A stretch of DNA of 64,000 nucleotides from NCBI GenBank assembly GCA_963774075.1, contig CAVZDP010000002.1, positions 186,001 through 250,000 of the forward strand, in the 5' to 3' direction. The position numbers and the translations under genes are program-made. The stretch is from JBBQNR01 sp963774075. Its GTDB lineage: Bacteria; Actinomycetota; Thermoleophilia; Solirubrobacterales; JBBDJG01. Positions 10,783-19,448 of the stretch are shown one piece after another. Each line of letters begins with the position of its first letter. The first letter of the stretch is position 1. Under the pieces are notes generated by a model that worked only from the letters and a program-made list of their open reading frames with translations, was not told the origin of the DNA and did no database searches.

Positions 10783-11787
10783 CTACATCTGGGCGGCGAT
10801 CTCCGCGCTCAGGAACCCGACGAGCTCCTCGCTCGACTTCTCTGTGGAGAAGCCGGCTGCCTGGCGGTGTCCGCCCCCACCCTCCTTGCGGGCGATGATG
10901 CTGACGTCCACCTGGTCGTCCGCGGTCCGCAGGCTGACCTTGCGAATTCCCTCGCGCCCGCCCTTGAGCTGGTCGCGCACCAAGGCCGCCACGGTCGTGC
11001 CCTCGAGCGCGCGGATGTGGTCGACGATGCCCTCGGACAGGCTCTCGTCCGACCCATTCTCCTCGTAGTCGGCGCGCTCTATGAAGGAGATCGTGAGGCG
11101 ACCATCGTCATGCCTCTCGACGCGCGACAGCACCTTCGAGAGAAGCATCACCTTGCCGTAGGGCACGTTCTCGTACAGCCGCCTGAAGACCTCGTGGACG
11201 TCGACGCCGTACTCCATCAGCTCCGCCGCCATCCGGTGCGAAGTCGGCGACGTGTTCGTGTACTGGAAGCGCCCCGTGTCCGTGACCAGGGCAACGTAGA
11301 GCGCCTCGGCGAGCGTGGGCGTGATCTCCACATCCAGGTCCTTGATGAGCAAATAAATGATCTCGGCGGTGCATGACGCCTGGCCTACCACCAGGTTCGC
11401 GGTCCCGAACAGCGTGTTGTCGTGGTGATGGTCGATGTTGAGGATGCGCGCGGCGTCGCGCTGAAGGAAGTTGACCGGCATGCGGTCGATGTTGCCGCAG
11501 TCGAGGAAGACAATCGTGCGCTCGGCGGCGTCCGCGGGCAACTCGCGCGCCACGTTGTCGAGCGGCAGGTGTCGGTATTCGTACGGTAAGGGGAACTCGT
11601 TCGCCGACATGAACATCACGGTGTCCTTGCCCATCTGCTCGAGCACCTCGTTCATGGCGAGCAGCGATCCGAGCGCGTCCCCGTCGGGGTTCTCGTGCGT
11701 CGTGAGCAAGAACTTCTCGCCCAGCGAGAGCTCGGACACGATCTCCTCTCTACCCGTGGCCGTGGCGGCGGTATCGATGTGGGTCAC
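10783..11787 (-). CDS. nrnA: DHH/DHHA1 phosphoesterase, nanoRNase/pAp phosphatase (NrnA-like)
   Basis: This 334-residue DHH-family protein carries HENPDGD (31-37), FLDCGNID (95-101), IDHHHDN (118-124) and the DHHA1 motif GGGGHRQAAG near the C-terminus. NrnA-type proteins remove 2-5-nucleotide RNAs and dephosphorylate pAp. The GTG start overlaps the rbfA stop by 4 bases (GTGA). The rbfA-nrnA-truB order is typical. Confidence 0.93.
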   Translation of the reverse strand: MTHIDTAATATGREEIVSELSLGEKFLLTTHENPDGDALGSLLAMNEVLEQMGKDTVMFMSANEFPLPYEYRHLPLDNVARELPADAAERTIVFLDCGNIDRMPVNFLQRDAARILNIDHHHDNTLFGTANLVVGQASCTAEIIYLLIKDLDVEITPTLAEALYVALVTDTGRFQYTNTSPTSHRMAAELMEYGVDVHEVFRRLYENVPYGKVMLLSKVLSRVERHDDGRLTISFIERADYEENGSDESLSEGIVDHIRALEGTTVAALVRDQLKGGREGIRKVSLRTADDQVDVSIIARKEGGGGHRQAAGFSTEKSSEELVGFLSAEIAAQM

Positions 11788-12137
11788 TGGCTTCCGTCTT
11801 CCTTACGAAGGAGCTCGGTGATGCGGATTCCCCGGTCGGCGCTGTCGTCGTACCTGAAGTCGAGCTGCGGAGTGTTCTTGAGCCTCAGCTCCGCGGCGAC
11901 CTGACGTTGAAGATAGCCATGCGAGGAGTTGAGCCCGGCAAGCGTCTGCTCACGCTGTTCCTCGTCACCGAGCACGCTGACGTAGACGCGTGCGTGGCGA
12001 AGGTCGGGGCTGGTGGTGACCGCCGTGACCGTCACGAAGCCGATCCGCGGATCCTTGAGACCGCTTCCGATCGCCGTGCTGATGACCTCGCGCACCGCCT
12101 CGTTGACGCGGCGCATCCTGTCTTTGTCTGGAGCCAC
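11784..12137 (-). CDS. rbfA: Ribosome-binding factor A
   Basis: RbfA assists late 30S maturation. The KH-like domain is recognisable (RMRRVNEAVREVIS, DPRIGFVTVTAV, TSPDLRHARVYVSVLG). The start is uncertain. GTG 12137 (117 residues) has GAGG 9 bases upstream, ATG 12116 gives 110 residues, and a TTG at 12221 would add unconserved residues and overlap DUF503. The stop overlaps nrnA by GTGA. Confidence 0.92.
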   Translation of the reverse strand: MAPDKDRMRRVNEAVREVISTAIGSGLKDPRIGFVTVTAVTTSPDLRHARVYVSVLGDEEQREQTLAGLNSSHGYLQRQVAAELRLKNTPQLDFRYDDSADRGIRITELLRKEDGSQ

Positions 12138-12213
12138 GGGGGAACCGACCTCATCCGCAATCGATTCGACTATATCCCACGAAACCCCTTCTCCCCTGCA
12201 AATGCCGAATAGT

Positions 12214-12516
12214 TCAAGCAAGATCCGAGAAAGACACGAGCCGGCGCTCGACCGTCACGCCCTGCGGGAAGCGGTCATCCAGGTAGCGCTCCAGCCCGGC
12301 CCCGGCTCGCTCGAGCTCTCCCGCCGAGCCTCCCACGAGCCCCGCAGCCAGCGTCGAGCGCTGCCAGAGATCCTGGTGGTCCACCTCGGCGACGGCCGCT
12401 CCGAAGCGCCTCGAGAGCGCGGCTTTGAGCGCCAGCAACTCCCTGCGCTTCCCCTTCAGGCTGCCGTTGTCCGGCAGATGCAGGTGGATCGTGAGAGCGA
12501 GGAAATAGGACGGCAT
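12214..12516 (-). CDS. DUF503 (YlxP-like) protein
   Basis: This 100-residue protein is of the DUF503/YlxP family, found almost always between infB and rbfA. The typical start MPSYFLALTIHLHLPDNGSL and the KGKR...L segment are present. Its function is not established; the fixed position suggests a role near translation initiation or ribosome assembly (inference). Confidence 0.9.
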   Translation of the reverse strand: MPSYFLALTIHLHLPDNGSLKGKRRELLALKAALSRRFGAAVAEVDHQDLWQRSTLAAGLVGGSAGELERAGAGLERYLDDRFPQGVTVERRLVSFSDLA

Positions 12517-12536
12517 CCGCGCTCGCGGGCGACCAG

Positions 12537-14930
12537 CTACGACGTGAGCTCGCGCTTGACGCTGCGCGTCTCGTACGCCTCGATCACGTCACCCTCCTTG
12601 ACGTCCTGGAAGGTCTCGAGCACGATGCCGCACTCCATCCCCTCGTCCACCTCGCGCACGTCATCCTTGAAGCGCTTCAGCGAGGCGATCGATCCCTCGT
12701 GCACGATGGTGCCGTCCCTTACGAGGCGGATCTTCGCGTTGCGCGTGATCTTGCCCTGGGTCACGTGACAGCCGGCGATGGTTCCGATGCGCGATGCCCG
12801 GAAGGTCTGCCGCACCTCGGCCGAGCCGAGCGACGCCTCCACTTCCTCCGGTTCGAGCAGGCCGAGCATCGCCGCTCTGAGGTTCTCCGTGATCTTGTAG
12901 ATCACGGTGTAGGTCCTGATGTCGACGCCCTCGCGCTGCGCGACGCTGTTCGCCTCCTGCAGTGGGCGTACGTTGAAGCCGATGATCACCGCGCCCGACG
13001 CGGCGGCGAGCATGACGTCCGAGCTCGAGACGCCGCCGATCGCGGTGTGGATCACGTTCACGGCCACCTGAGCCTGGGGTAGCTTCGCGATCTCGTCCTG
13101 GATCGCCTCGAGTGAACCGGCGACGTCGGCCTTCAAGATCAGGTTCAGCTCCGCCGCCTTGCCTGCGCGCACGCGCTCGAAAACGTCCTCGAGGCTCACC
13201 GAGACGGCCTGCCTACGCGCGAGCGACTCCGTCTTCAGGCGCGTCGCACGCACCTCGGCCATGTGCCGAGCGGTGCGGTCGTTGTCCACCACTCGCGCGG
13301 ACTCCCCGGCGTCCGGCACGCTGTTGAAGCCGAGCGTCTCGACCGGCTCGCCGGGGCCAGCTTTCTCGGCCAGCTGGCCCATGAAGTCGTACATGGCGCG
13401 CACGCGGCCCCAGTGCCCGCCGGCGGTCAGCGCGTCGCCGCCCGTGAGGGTGCCTCGCTGGACGAGAATCGTCGCGACCGGCCCACGGCCCGGGTCCAGC
13501 CGTGACTCGATCACCGTGCCGCTGGCGGGAGCGTTCGGGTTGGCCTTCAGCTCCTCGACCTCGGCGACCAGCAAGATCATGTCCAGCAGGGAATCGAGGC
13601 CCTGCTTCGTCTTGGCCGAGACGTCGCAATAGATCGTCTCGCCGCCCCACTCCTCGGGGGACAGCCCCTGACCGGCGAGCTCGGTGCGAACGCGCGCGGG
13701 GTCGGCACCTTCCTTGTCCACCTTGTTGACGGCTATCACCATCGGTACGCCGGCCGCCTTGGCGTGGTCGATCGCCTCCGTCGTCTGCGGCATGACGCCA
13801 TCGTCAGCGGCGACGACGATCACGGCGATGTCGGTCACCTTCGCTCCGCGAGCCCTCATCGCGGTGAACGCCTCGTGGCCCGGCGTGTCGAGGAACGTGA
13901 CGACCTTGTCCGCGTGGTGCACCTGGTAGGCGCCTATGTGCTGGGTGATACCGCCCGCCTCCTCCGCCGCGACCTCGGTCTCCCTGATCGCGTCGAGCAG
14001 CGACGTCTTGCCGTGGTCGACGTGACCCATGATCGTCACCACCGGCGGACGCGGGAACAGATCCCGCTCCTTGTCCTCGTCCTCGGTCTCGCTCACGTCT
14101 TCCTCGGCGGCATGCACGACCTCGACGCGCTTGCCGAGGTCTTCCGCCAGCACCTCGATCGCCTCGTCGGTCAGCGTTTGCGTGATGGACGCCATCTCGC
14201 CGTGCTGCATCAGCTTCTTGATCACCTCCGCGACCTGGAGCCCGAGATGCTCCGCGACGTCGCGAACGGTCGCTCCAGATGGAATCTTGGTCGCCTCGGG
14301 CTCCGCTACGACCGCCGTCGCGGACCTCTCCTGGGGCTCGGGGGGCGGCGCTCCGCGGCCCCGGCTTCGCCTACGGCGCTGCTGCTGCTGCGGCGGAGGT
14401 GGCCCCTGACGCCGTGACGCCTGGGAGTCGATCACGACGCGCCGGCGCCTGGAGGACGTTCCCGGAGGTCTCCCGCCCGGCGCGGGCCCACGCGACGATC
14501 GCGAGCCGGCGCCGTCGCGTTGCTGGGGCGGCGGTCCGGAACGGCTGCCGCCACCGGCGGGACGCGGCGCGCCCTTGGCCGGCGCACCCCTCTGACCGGA
14601 CGCCTGCGGTTGCTGGCGGGACTGGGCCTGCTGCTGGCCCTGCGGGGCCGGGGCTTGCGTCTGGGCCTGCGCTTGTGGTTGCGCCGGCTGCTTGCTCGGT
14701 TGCGGGCTGGTCTTCGGCTTGGGCGTGGCAGCCTTGGCGGACGCCGCGGAGGCCGCGGGCGCCGCAGCGCCATCGGATCCGCCTGTGCCGAGGACCGATA
14801 GCGCCTCGGACTCCTCTACGGTCGATGCGACCGCCTTGACATCGATGCCGGCTGCCTGGAGCTTCGCCAGCAGCTCCTTGCCGGAGACGCCTCGCTCCTT
14901 GGCAAGCTCGTAAACACGTTTCCTCGCCAT
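12537..14930 (-). CDS. infB: Translation initiation factor IF-2
   Basis: IF-2 (797 residues) delivers initiator tRNA to the 30S subunit. An N-terminal IF2-N helix (MARKRVYELAKERGVSGKEL) is followed by about 150 residues of Ala/Pro/Gln/Arg-rich linker and a second IF2-N module (about 217-275). The G domain has GHVDHGKT at 302-309, DTPGHE and NKVDK, and the C-terminal domains follow. It starts 11 bases after nusA; no ylxR gene lies between. Confidence 0.98.
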   Translation of the reverse strand: MARKRVYELAKERGVSGKELLAKLQAAGIDVKAVASTVEESEALSVLGTGGSDGAAAPAASAASAKAATPKPKTSPQPSKQPAQPQAQAQTQAPAPQGQQQAQSRQQPQASGQRGAPAKGAPRPAGGGSRSGPPPQQRDGAGSRSSRGPAPGGRPPGTSSRRRRVVIDSQASRRQGPPPPQQQQRRRRSRGRGAPPPEPQERSATAVVAEPEATKIPSGATVRDVAEHLGLQVAEVIKKLMQHGEMASITQTLTDEAIEVLAEDLGKRVEVVHAAEEDVSETEDEDKERDLFPRPPVVTIMGHVDHGKTSLLDAIRETEVAAEEAGGITQHIGAYQVHHADKVVTFLDTPGHEAFTAMRARGAKVTDIAVIVVAADDGVMPQTTEAIDHAKAAGVPMVIAVNKVDKEGADPARVRTELAGQGLSPEEWGGETIYCDVSAKTKQGLDSLLDMILLVAEVEELKANPNAPASGTVIESRLDPGRGPVATILVQRGTLTGGDALTAGGHWGRVRAMYDFMGQLAEKAGPGEPVETLGFNSVPDAGESARVVDNDRTARHMAEVRATRLKTESLARRQAVSVSLEDVFERVRAGKAAELNLILKADVAGSLEAIQDEIAKLPQAQVAVNVIHTAIGGVSSSDVMLAAASGAVIIGFNVRPLQEANSVAQREGVDIRTYTVIYKITENLRAAMLGLLEPEEVEASLGSAEVRQTFRASRIGTIAGCHVTQGKITRNAKIRLVRDGTIVHEGSIASLKRFKDDVREVDEGMECGIVLETFQDVKEGDVIEAYETRSVKRELTS

Positions 14931-14941
14931 CCGCGCTAGGG

Positions 14942-16498
14942 CTACGCCTCTTCGCGAGCCGTCTGAGGCGCCTGCTCAGCGCCGTTGGGCACGGAATCCT
15001 CGCCAACCCCGCCGGGGACGGGGCGCTCGGCGTCGATCGCCTGGGCCTCAGTGACGGCCGCTTCGGGCGCCTCCGCCTCGACGGCCTCAGCCTGAGCGAC
15101 CTCGGGCTCTACTTCGCTGGGCTCGGGCTCGGTGGGCCCGGTCTCTGTCTCAGTCGCATCCGGTTCAGCCGCTGCTGGTTCGGCAGCTTCCGCCTTGGGC
15201 GCAGCCGCCACGGGCTCAGCCGACTCCGCGACCGGCTCGGCCGGCTGCAACTCGTCGCCCTCGCGCTCGCTGAGCGCCTGGTGGGCCGGCAGGCCGCAGT
15301 AGCGAGAACCGGGGAGTGCCGCGTTGGGACAGCGCCGCCCCGTCGCGAGCACCGCGTAACAGCGGCCGCTCAGGTCTTCCTCGGGCTGGAGGCCGAACTC
15401 CTCCTCTTGGGTGGCGAACTCCGTCTCCGACTTGATGTCGACCCGCCATCCGGTCAACCGCGCAGCAAGGCGCGCGTTCTGTCCCTCCTTGCCGATCGCC
15501 AACGAGAGCTGGTCGTCCGGCACGATGACGGTCGCCTGCTTGTTCTCGTCGTCGACGAGCACCTCGCGCACACGGGCCGGCGAAAGCGCCTTCGCGACGA
15601 AGCGCGCGGGCTCGTCGTTGTGGGGAATGATGTCGATCTTCTCGCCGCGCAGCTCCGACACGACCATGCGCACGCGCGAGCCGCGCGGTCCAACGCAGGC
15701 GCCAACCGGATCCACTCCGTCGGCATGCGAGACGACGGCGATCTTCGAGCGATAGCCCGGCTCGCGCGCGACGTTCACGATCTCGACCAAGCTGTCCGCG
15801 ACCTCCGGTACCTCGAGCTCGAATAGCTTCTTGATCAACTCGGGGCTGCGCCGGGAGACGATGATGCTGGGACCCTTCGTGCTGGCGGAGACCTCCGTGA
15901 TCACGGCCTTCACGCGCATGCCGTGGTCGTAGCGCTCGCTCTCCACCTGCTCGGACTTCGGCAGCAGGGCCTCGACACGCTCGCGCAGCTGCACGAGCGT
16001 GTAGCGCGAGTCCGACTGCTGGATGATGCCGGTGATCAGCTCACCGACTCGGTCGCGATATTCCTCGAACATCATGTCGCGCTCGGCCTCGCGGATGCGC
16101 TGCAGGATCACCTGCTTCGCAGTCTGGGCGGCGATCCTCCCGAAGTCGGTCGGCGTGACGTCACGGCTGGAAATCTGGTCCTCGTACTCCTTCAGCGTCG
16201 CGACGTCGATCTCCGGCTCCTCGGGCTCGCGCATCTCGCCGGTCTCGGGATCGATCGTGCGCTCCTCCTCGATCGCCTCGGCGACCAGCTTCTCCTCGAG
16301 CTCGAGCGGGAGGATGAGCTCGAAGACGCGAAAGTCGCCCGTGCCACGATCCATGTCGACGCGCGCGTACTTGGCAGCGCCGGGAGTCTTCTTGTATGCG
16401 GACAGCAGGGCGTCCTCGAGAGCGCTCATCAGCTTCTCGGATGAGATTCCCTTTTCCTTTTCGAGCGCCTGTACGGCCTCGACGATCTCCCTGCTCAC
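14942..16498 (-). CDS. nusA: Transcription termination/antitermination factor NusA with C-terminal Cys/His motif
   Basis: NusA (518 residues) binds RNA polymerase and affects pausing and termination. The N-terminal domain (1-125), S1 domain (about 130-200) and two KH domains (CVGPRGSRVRMVV, about 268; LAIGKEGQNARLAARL, about 333) are intact. After residue 370 comes C380-X9-C390-X10-C401-X4-H406 (RCYAVL...GRRC...SRYCGLPAH), a possible zinc-binding motif, and then about 100 residues of Glu/Ala/Pro-rich tail. It lies between rimP and infB, the usual operon. Confidence 0.96.
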   Translation of the reverse strand: MSREIVEAVQALEKEKGISSEKLMSALEDALLSAYKKTPGAAKYARVDMDRGTGDFRVFELILPLELEEKLVAEAIEEERTIDPETGEMREPEEPEIDVATLKEYEDQISSRDVTPTDFGRIAAQTAKQVILQRIREAERDMMFEEYRDRVGELITGIIQQSDSRYTLVQLRERVEALLPKSEQVESERYDHGMRVKAVITEVSASTKGPSIIVSRRSPELIKKLFELEVPEVADSLVEIVNVAREPGYRSKIAVVSHADGVDPVGACVGPRGSRVRMVVSELRGEKIDIIPHNDEPARFVAKALSPARVREVLVDDENKQATVIVPDDQLSLAIGKEGQNARLAARLTGWRVDIKSETEFATQEEEFGLQPEEDLSGRCYAVLATGRRCPNAALPGSRYCGLPAHQALSEREGDELQPAEPVAESAEPVAAAPKAEAAEPAAAEPDATETETGPTEPEPSEVEPEVAQAEAVEAEAPEAAVTEAQAIDAERPVPGGVGEDSVPNGAEQAPQTAREEA

Positions 16499-16565
16499 GA
16501 AACCCTCCAGATCGAAATCGTGGTCACGACTACGGTGTGGGCCATCAATGAAGACTCACTCCGTC

Positions 16566-16628
16566 GAATATCTGGCGCCCTTCGGGCGACACCTAAAGTC
16601 ACGAGAGCCGGCAAAGCCGTCTCCATCA
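16566..16628 (+). repeat. Dispersed hairpin repeat, copy 2 (rimP-nusA gap)
   Basis: The element reads GAATATC, a 5-bp stem CGCCC/GGGCG with TTC loop, ACACCTAAAGTCACGA, and a second stem CGGC/GCCG with AAA loop. It ends in the rimP stop codon (TGATGGAGACGG on the minus strand). Compared with copies 1 and 3 the first stem differs in both arms, so pairing is kept while the sequence changes; loop and core are unchanged. Confidence 0.75.
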
Positions 16629-17111
16629 TCTCTTTGGCACGTCCACGGGCGCGGGCAAAAGGTTCGCGCGCCGGATGCGCTCGTAGGGAATCGACACCGT
16701 CCCCCACTCGCCAGCGAGGACCGCACTCGTCGCGTCCGCGCCGACCAGCTCCCCCTTGAAGTCCGACCTGCCATCGATGGGCTCGGCCGTGCGCACGCGC
16801 GCCGCGTGACCGAGGAAGCGCTCGAAGTGCCCAGGCTTCGTCAGCGGGCGCGACGGCCCCGGCGACGAGACCTCGACCGTGTAGTCGAACAGCAGATCGC
16901 GAAGGTGTCCCGTGACCCGGGCGCAAAGCTGATGGTCCACCCCGCCGGGCCGGTCCAGATAGACGCGAACCGCAGGCGAGCGCCCGACGCCGACCGTCTC
17001 GACGAGCAGAACCTCCACCTCGGGCTCCAGCTCCTCGAGCCTGCGCTCGATCGTCGGCCGCAGATCGCTGCCGTGTCGCTTTTGAACTGTCTGTGATCGC
17101 CTTCTATTCAC
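16626..17111 (-). CDS. rimP: Ribosome maturation factor RimP
   Basis: RimP is needed for 30S assembly. From GTG 17111 it has 161 residues, near the usual length, with GVDHQLCARVTGHLRDLL, YTVEVSSPGPSRPLTKPGHFERFLG and the C-terminal SH3-like part. The frame stays open upstream, but those residues cross a terminator and do not resemble the family. It is first in the rimP-nusA-infB block. Its start codon lies only 12 bases after the T-tract of a terminator hairpin. Confidence 0.93.
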   Translation of the reverse strand: MNRRRSQTVQKRHGSDLRPTIERRLEELEPEVEVLLVETVGVGRSPAVRVYLDRPGGVDHQLCARVTGHLRDLLFDYTVEVSSPGPSRPLTKPGHFERFLGHAARVRTAEPIDGRSDFKGELVGADATSAVLAGEWGTVSIPYERIRRANLLPAPVDVPKR

Positions 17112-17123
17112 CTTTTGTGTCGC

Positions 17124-17149
17124 AAAAAAAGTGGGCGGAGGCCCACTTT
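17124..17149 (-). terminator. Rho-independent terminator/attenuator in the rimP-nusA leader
   Basis: On the minus strand a 9-bp stem AAAGTGGGC/GCCCACTTT with a 4-base loop is followed by a run of T. The left arm overlaps CCTGGAAAG (17146-17154), which can instead pair with CTTTC-CTGA-CAGG at 17178-17190. That would give a mutually exclusive antiterminator. A further 5-bp hairpin is at 17157-17170. The terminator ends just before the rimP GTG. Confidence 0.8.
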
Positions 17150-17193
17150 CCAGGAACGGCTCTAAAGCCGAAGGTCTCCTGTCAGGAAAGGCA

Positions 17194-17199
17194 AGTATA
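17194..17199 (-). promoter_or_regulatory. -10 box of the rimP-nusA-infB promoter
   Basis: TATACT on the minus strand, with a GC-rich spacer and no strong -35 box. Transcription would start near 17188, giving a leader of about 77 bases that contains the antiterminator and terminator hairpins. Confidence 0.5.
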
Positions 17200-17278
17200 G
17201 CGCGGCTCAAATCGCACAAAGGCACGGCGAGAGAGCGCTGTTTAGGCGGGCTCACGGGGCTTTGCGGCCCGATACTCC

Positions 17279-17731
17279 TCAGGCCTCGACCATGAGCGTC
17301 ACGGGTCCCTCGTTGGTGAGCCCGACCACCATCCGAGCTCCAAACCGGCCCCGTTCGACCCCTACGCCGAGGTCCGACAATGTCTTGCAAAAGCTGTCGT
17401 AGAGCTCCTCTGCCCGGCCGGGATCGGCCGCTTCCGTGAAGCTCGGGCGAAGCCCCCGGCGCGTATCGCCGTAGAGCGTGAACTGGCTGACGCAGAGGGC
17501 GCCCGCCGCGCCGCCCAGGTCCGCGAGCGAAAGGTTCATGCGGCCGTCGGCGTCGTCGAAGATCCGGAGGCGATAGAGCTTCTCGGACAGGCGCCGCACC
17601 TGCTCCTCGCCGTCGCCCTGCCCGACGCCCAGCAGTACGAGCATGCCGAGGCCGATCGAGCCCACGACCTCGCCGTCCACAGTGACCGTGGCATCGCTCA
17701 CCCGCTGAACGAGCGCCCTCACTTCGTCCAC
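17279..17731 (-). CDS. dtd: D-aminoacyl-tRNA deacylase
   Basis: Dtd (150 residues) hydrolyses D-aminoacyl-tRNAs. The active-site motifs SQFTLYGD (82-89) and NEGPVT with the Gly-cisPro pair (140-145) are present. GTG 17731 has GGAGG 11 bases upstream. GTG 17722 would give the more usual N-terminus RALVQRV. It is the last gene before the rimP leader terminator and follows a TPR gene. Confidence 0.95.
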   Translation of the reverse strand: MDEVRALVQRVSDATVTVDGEVVGSIGLGMLVLLGVGQGDGEEQVRRLSEKLYRLRIFDDADGRMNLSLADLGGAAGALCVSQFTLYGDTRRGLRPSFTEAADPGRAEELYDSFCKTLSDLGVGVERGRFGARMVVGLTNEGPVTLMVEA

Positions 17732-17761
17732 CCCCGCGATCGACCTCCCGGCCGAGCGGCG

Positions 17762-18154
17762 CTATGCAGCTCGCAACCTATCCCTGTAGTGGCGGTAGTC
17801 GGCGCGGTCGGGGCGCATGCCTGCCGCGAGTGAGAGATGGCGGCTCGCCGCCCGGCGGTCGCCCAGCTTCTCGAGCGAGCGCCCGAGGCAGAAGTGCGCA
17901 TAGTCGTTCGCGGGGTAGCGTTCGAGGACCGCGGAGAACTCGTGTGCCGCGCGGCGGTAGCGGCCCGCGTGGAAGTACGCGCGGCCGAGCGCCTCGTTGA
18001 TCGACGTCTTGTCCGGCTCCAGCCGCTTCGCCTTCTCGAGCGATACCGCCGCCTGGGCCCAGTGATCCCTCGCCAGCAGGTCGACGCCACGTTGGAACAG
18101 AGCGTAGGCGTCGTCGGCCGCCGGATCCGGTGGGAGCTTCGCTTCCTCGCTCAT
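17762..18154 (-). CDS. Small tetratricopeptide-repeat protein
   Basis: This 130-residue protein has about three TPR units (ALFQRGVDLLARDHWAQAAV; INEALGRAYFHAGRYRRAAH; AHFCLGRSLEKLGDRRAASR) and no signal peptide, so it is probably a cytoplasmic protein-protein interaction module. Its ATG overlaps the coaBC stop by 4 bases (ATGA). The specific partner is unknown. Confidence 0.88.
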   Translation of the reverse strand: MSEEAKLPPDPAADDAYALFQRGVDLLARDHWAQAAVSLEKAKRLEPDKTSINEALGRAYFHAGRYRRAAHEFSAVLERYPANDYAHFCLGRSLEKLGDRRAASRHLSLAAGMRPDRADYRHYRDRLRAA

Positions 18155-19428
18155 GTATCCATCTTCGGCGGCGCGCTCGCTCTCGTCCCCTGGCGCAGCG
18201 CCTGCACCTCGTCCAGGACTGCACCGGCCACCTCGTGCTTGGGACGCCTGCCGACCGAGCGCTCGCCCCGCGCATCGATGAGCGTGACCTCGTTCTCGCT
18301 CGACTCGAAGCCGATCCGCTCGTCGGAGACATCGTTGAGCACGATCATGTCGAGCCCCTTGCGCTCGAGCTTCGCCCGCGCCCGCTCTGGGCCGCCGGCT
18401 CCATGCTCAGCGGCGAACCCGACCAGCGTCTGGTCGGGACGGCGGGACTCGCCGAGCTCTGCGAGCACGTCCGCTGTGCGCACCAGCTCCAGCTCGAAGC
18501 TGCGTCGGTCCTCCTTGACGATCTTTCCGTCCGCGACCTCACGGGGGCGATAGTCGGCGACCGCAGCCGCCATCAGCAACACGTCGCAGGAAGAAAAGCG
18601 CTCGGTGGCTGCGGCGTGCAGCTCCTGCGCCGTCGTGACGTCGACGTAGGAGATGCCGGCGCTCCGCGGCAACTCGACGTTCGCCGCGATCACGGTCACG
18701 TGGGCGCCACGGCGGGCGGCCTCCTCCGCGAGCGCAAGACCCATCCGCCCGCTCGAGCGGTTCCCCACGTAACGCACGGAGTCGAGCGGCTCTCTGGTTC
18801 CTCCGGCTGTCACGAGCACGCGCGTGCCGTCGAGCGGTCGCGGCGAGCCGGCCCCGGCCACGATCTCGATCGCCTTCAGCACGTCCTCCGGCTCGGCGAG
18901 GCGCCCCACCCCCCACTCGCCACGCGAGGCCAGCGGCCCGGTGCCCGGCTCTATGAGGTGTACGCCGCGCGCAGCCAGCGCGGCGAGGTTGGCCCGGGTG
19001 GCCGGGTGCTCGTACATGGCGTTGTTCATCGCGGGGGCGACCGCCACCGGAGACGTACAGGCCAGATAGGCGCTCGTCAGCAGGTTGTCGGCGAGCCCGG
19101 CCGCGAGCTTCGCGATCGTGTTCGCGGACGCGGGTGCGATGCAGAACACGTCGCACCGGCGCACGAGCTCGAGGTGATTGATCGGGTCGTGCCCGGGCAG
19201 GTCCTCGCCCGGATAGGAACCCCGGGCCGGGTCGCGCTCGAACTCGTCCACGAGCACCGGAGAGCCCGTGATGCCCTCGAACGTCGCGCGGCCGACGAAC
19301 TCGATGCTCGCCGGAGTCTGCACGACACGTATGGAGTGGCCCCCGCGCGTAGCGAGCCGGGCGAGCTCGACGGCCTTATAGGCGGCGATGCCTCCGCTGA
19401 CTCCGAGCAGGACCCTCATGGGGAGCAC
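18151..19428 (-). CDS. coaBC: Bifunctional phosphopantothenoylcysteine decarboxylase / synthetase
   Basis: CoaBC (425 residues) carries out two steps of coenzyme A synthesis. The flavin-binding CoaC domain has GVSGGIAAYKA (about 8-18) and PAMNNAMYEHPAT. The CoaB synthetase domain has VLVTAGGTREPLDSVRYVGNRSSG. ATG M4 (MRVLLG) is an alternative start. It follows rpoZ by 20 bases; gmk-rpoZ-coaBC is the usual actinobacterial order. Confidence 0.97.
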   Translation of the reverse strand: MLPMRVLLGVSGGIAAYKAVELARLATRGGHSIRVVQTPASIEFVGRATFEGITGSPVLVDEFERDPARGSYPGEDLPGHDPINHLELVRRCDVFCIAPASANTIAKLAAGLADNLLTSAYLACTSPVAVAPAMNNAMYEHPATRANLAALAARGVHLIEPGTGPLASRGEWGVGRLAEPEDVLKAIEIVAGAGSPRPLDGTRVLVTAGGTREPLDSVRYVGNRSSGRMGLALAEEAARRGAHVTVIAANVELPRSAGISYVDVTTAQELHAAATERFSSCDVLLMAAAVADYRPREVADGKIVKEDRRSFELELVRTADVLAELGESRRPDQTLVGFAAEHGAGGPERARAKLERKGLDMIVLNDVSDERIGFESSENEVTLIDARGERSVGRRPKHEVAGAVLDEVQALRQGTRASAPPKMDT

Positions 19429-19448
19429 CGAGGCCCCATGCCGTAGCC

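Noticed and set aside
12138..12221. Longer RbfA beginning at TTG 12221
   Set aside because: The extra residues (LELFGICRGEGVSWD) do not look like the family and would overlap DUF503; GTG 12137 or ATG 12116 is preferred.
14300..14800. Repetitive Pro/Gln/Ala-coding DNA in infB as a repeat element
   Set aside because: This is the usual low-complexity linker of actinobacterial IF-2, not a mobile or dispersed repeat.
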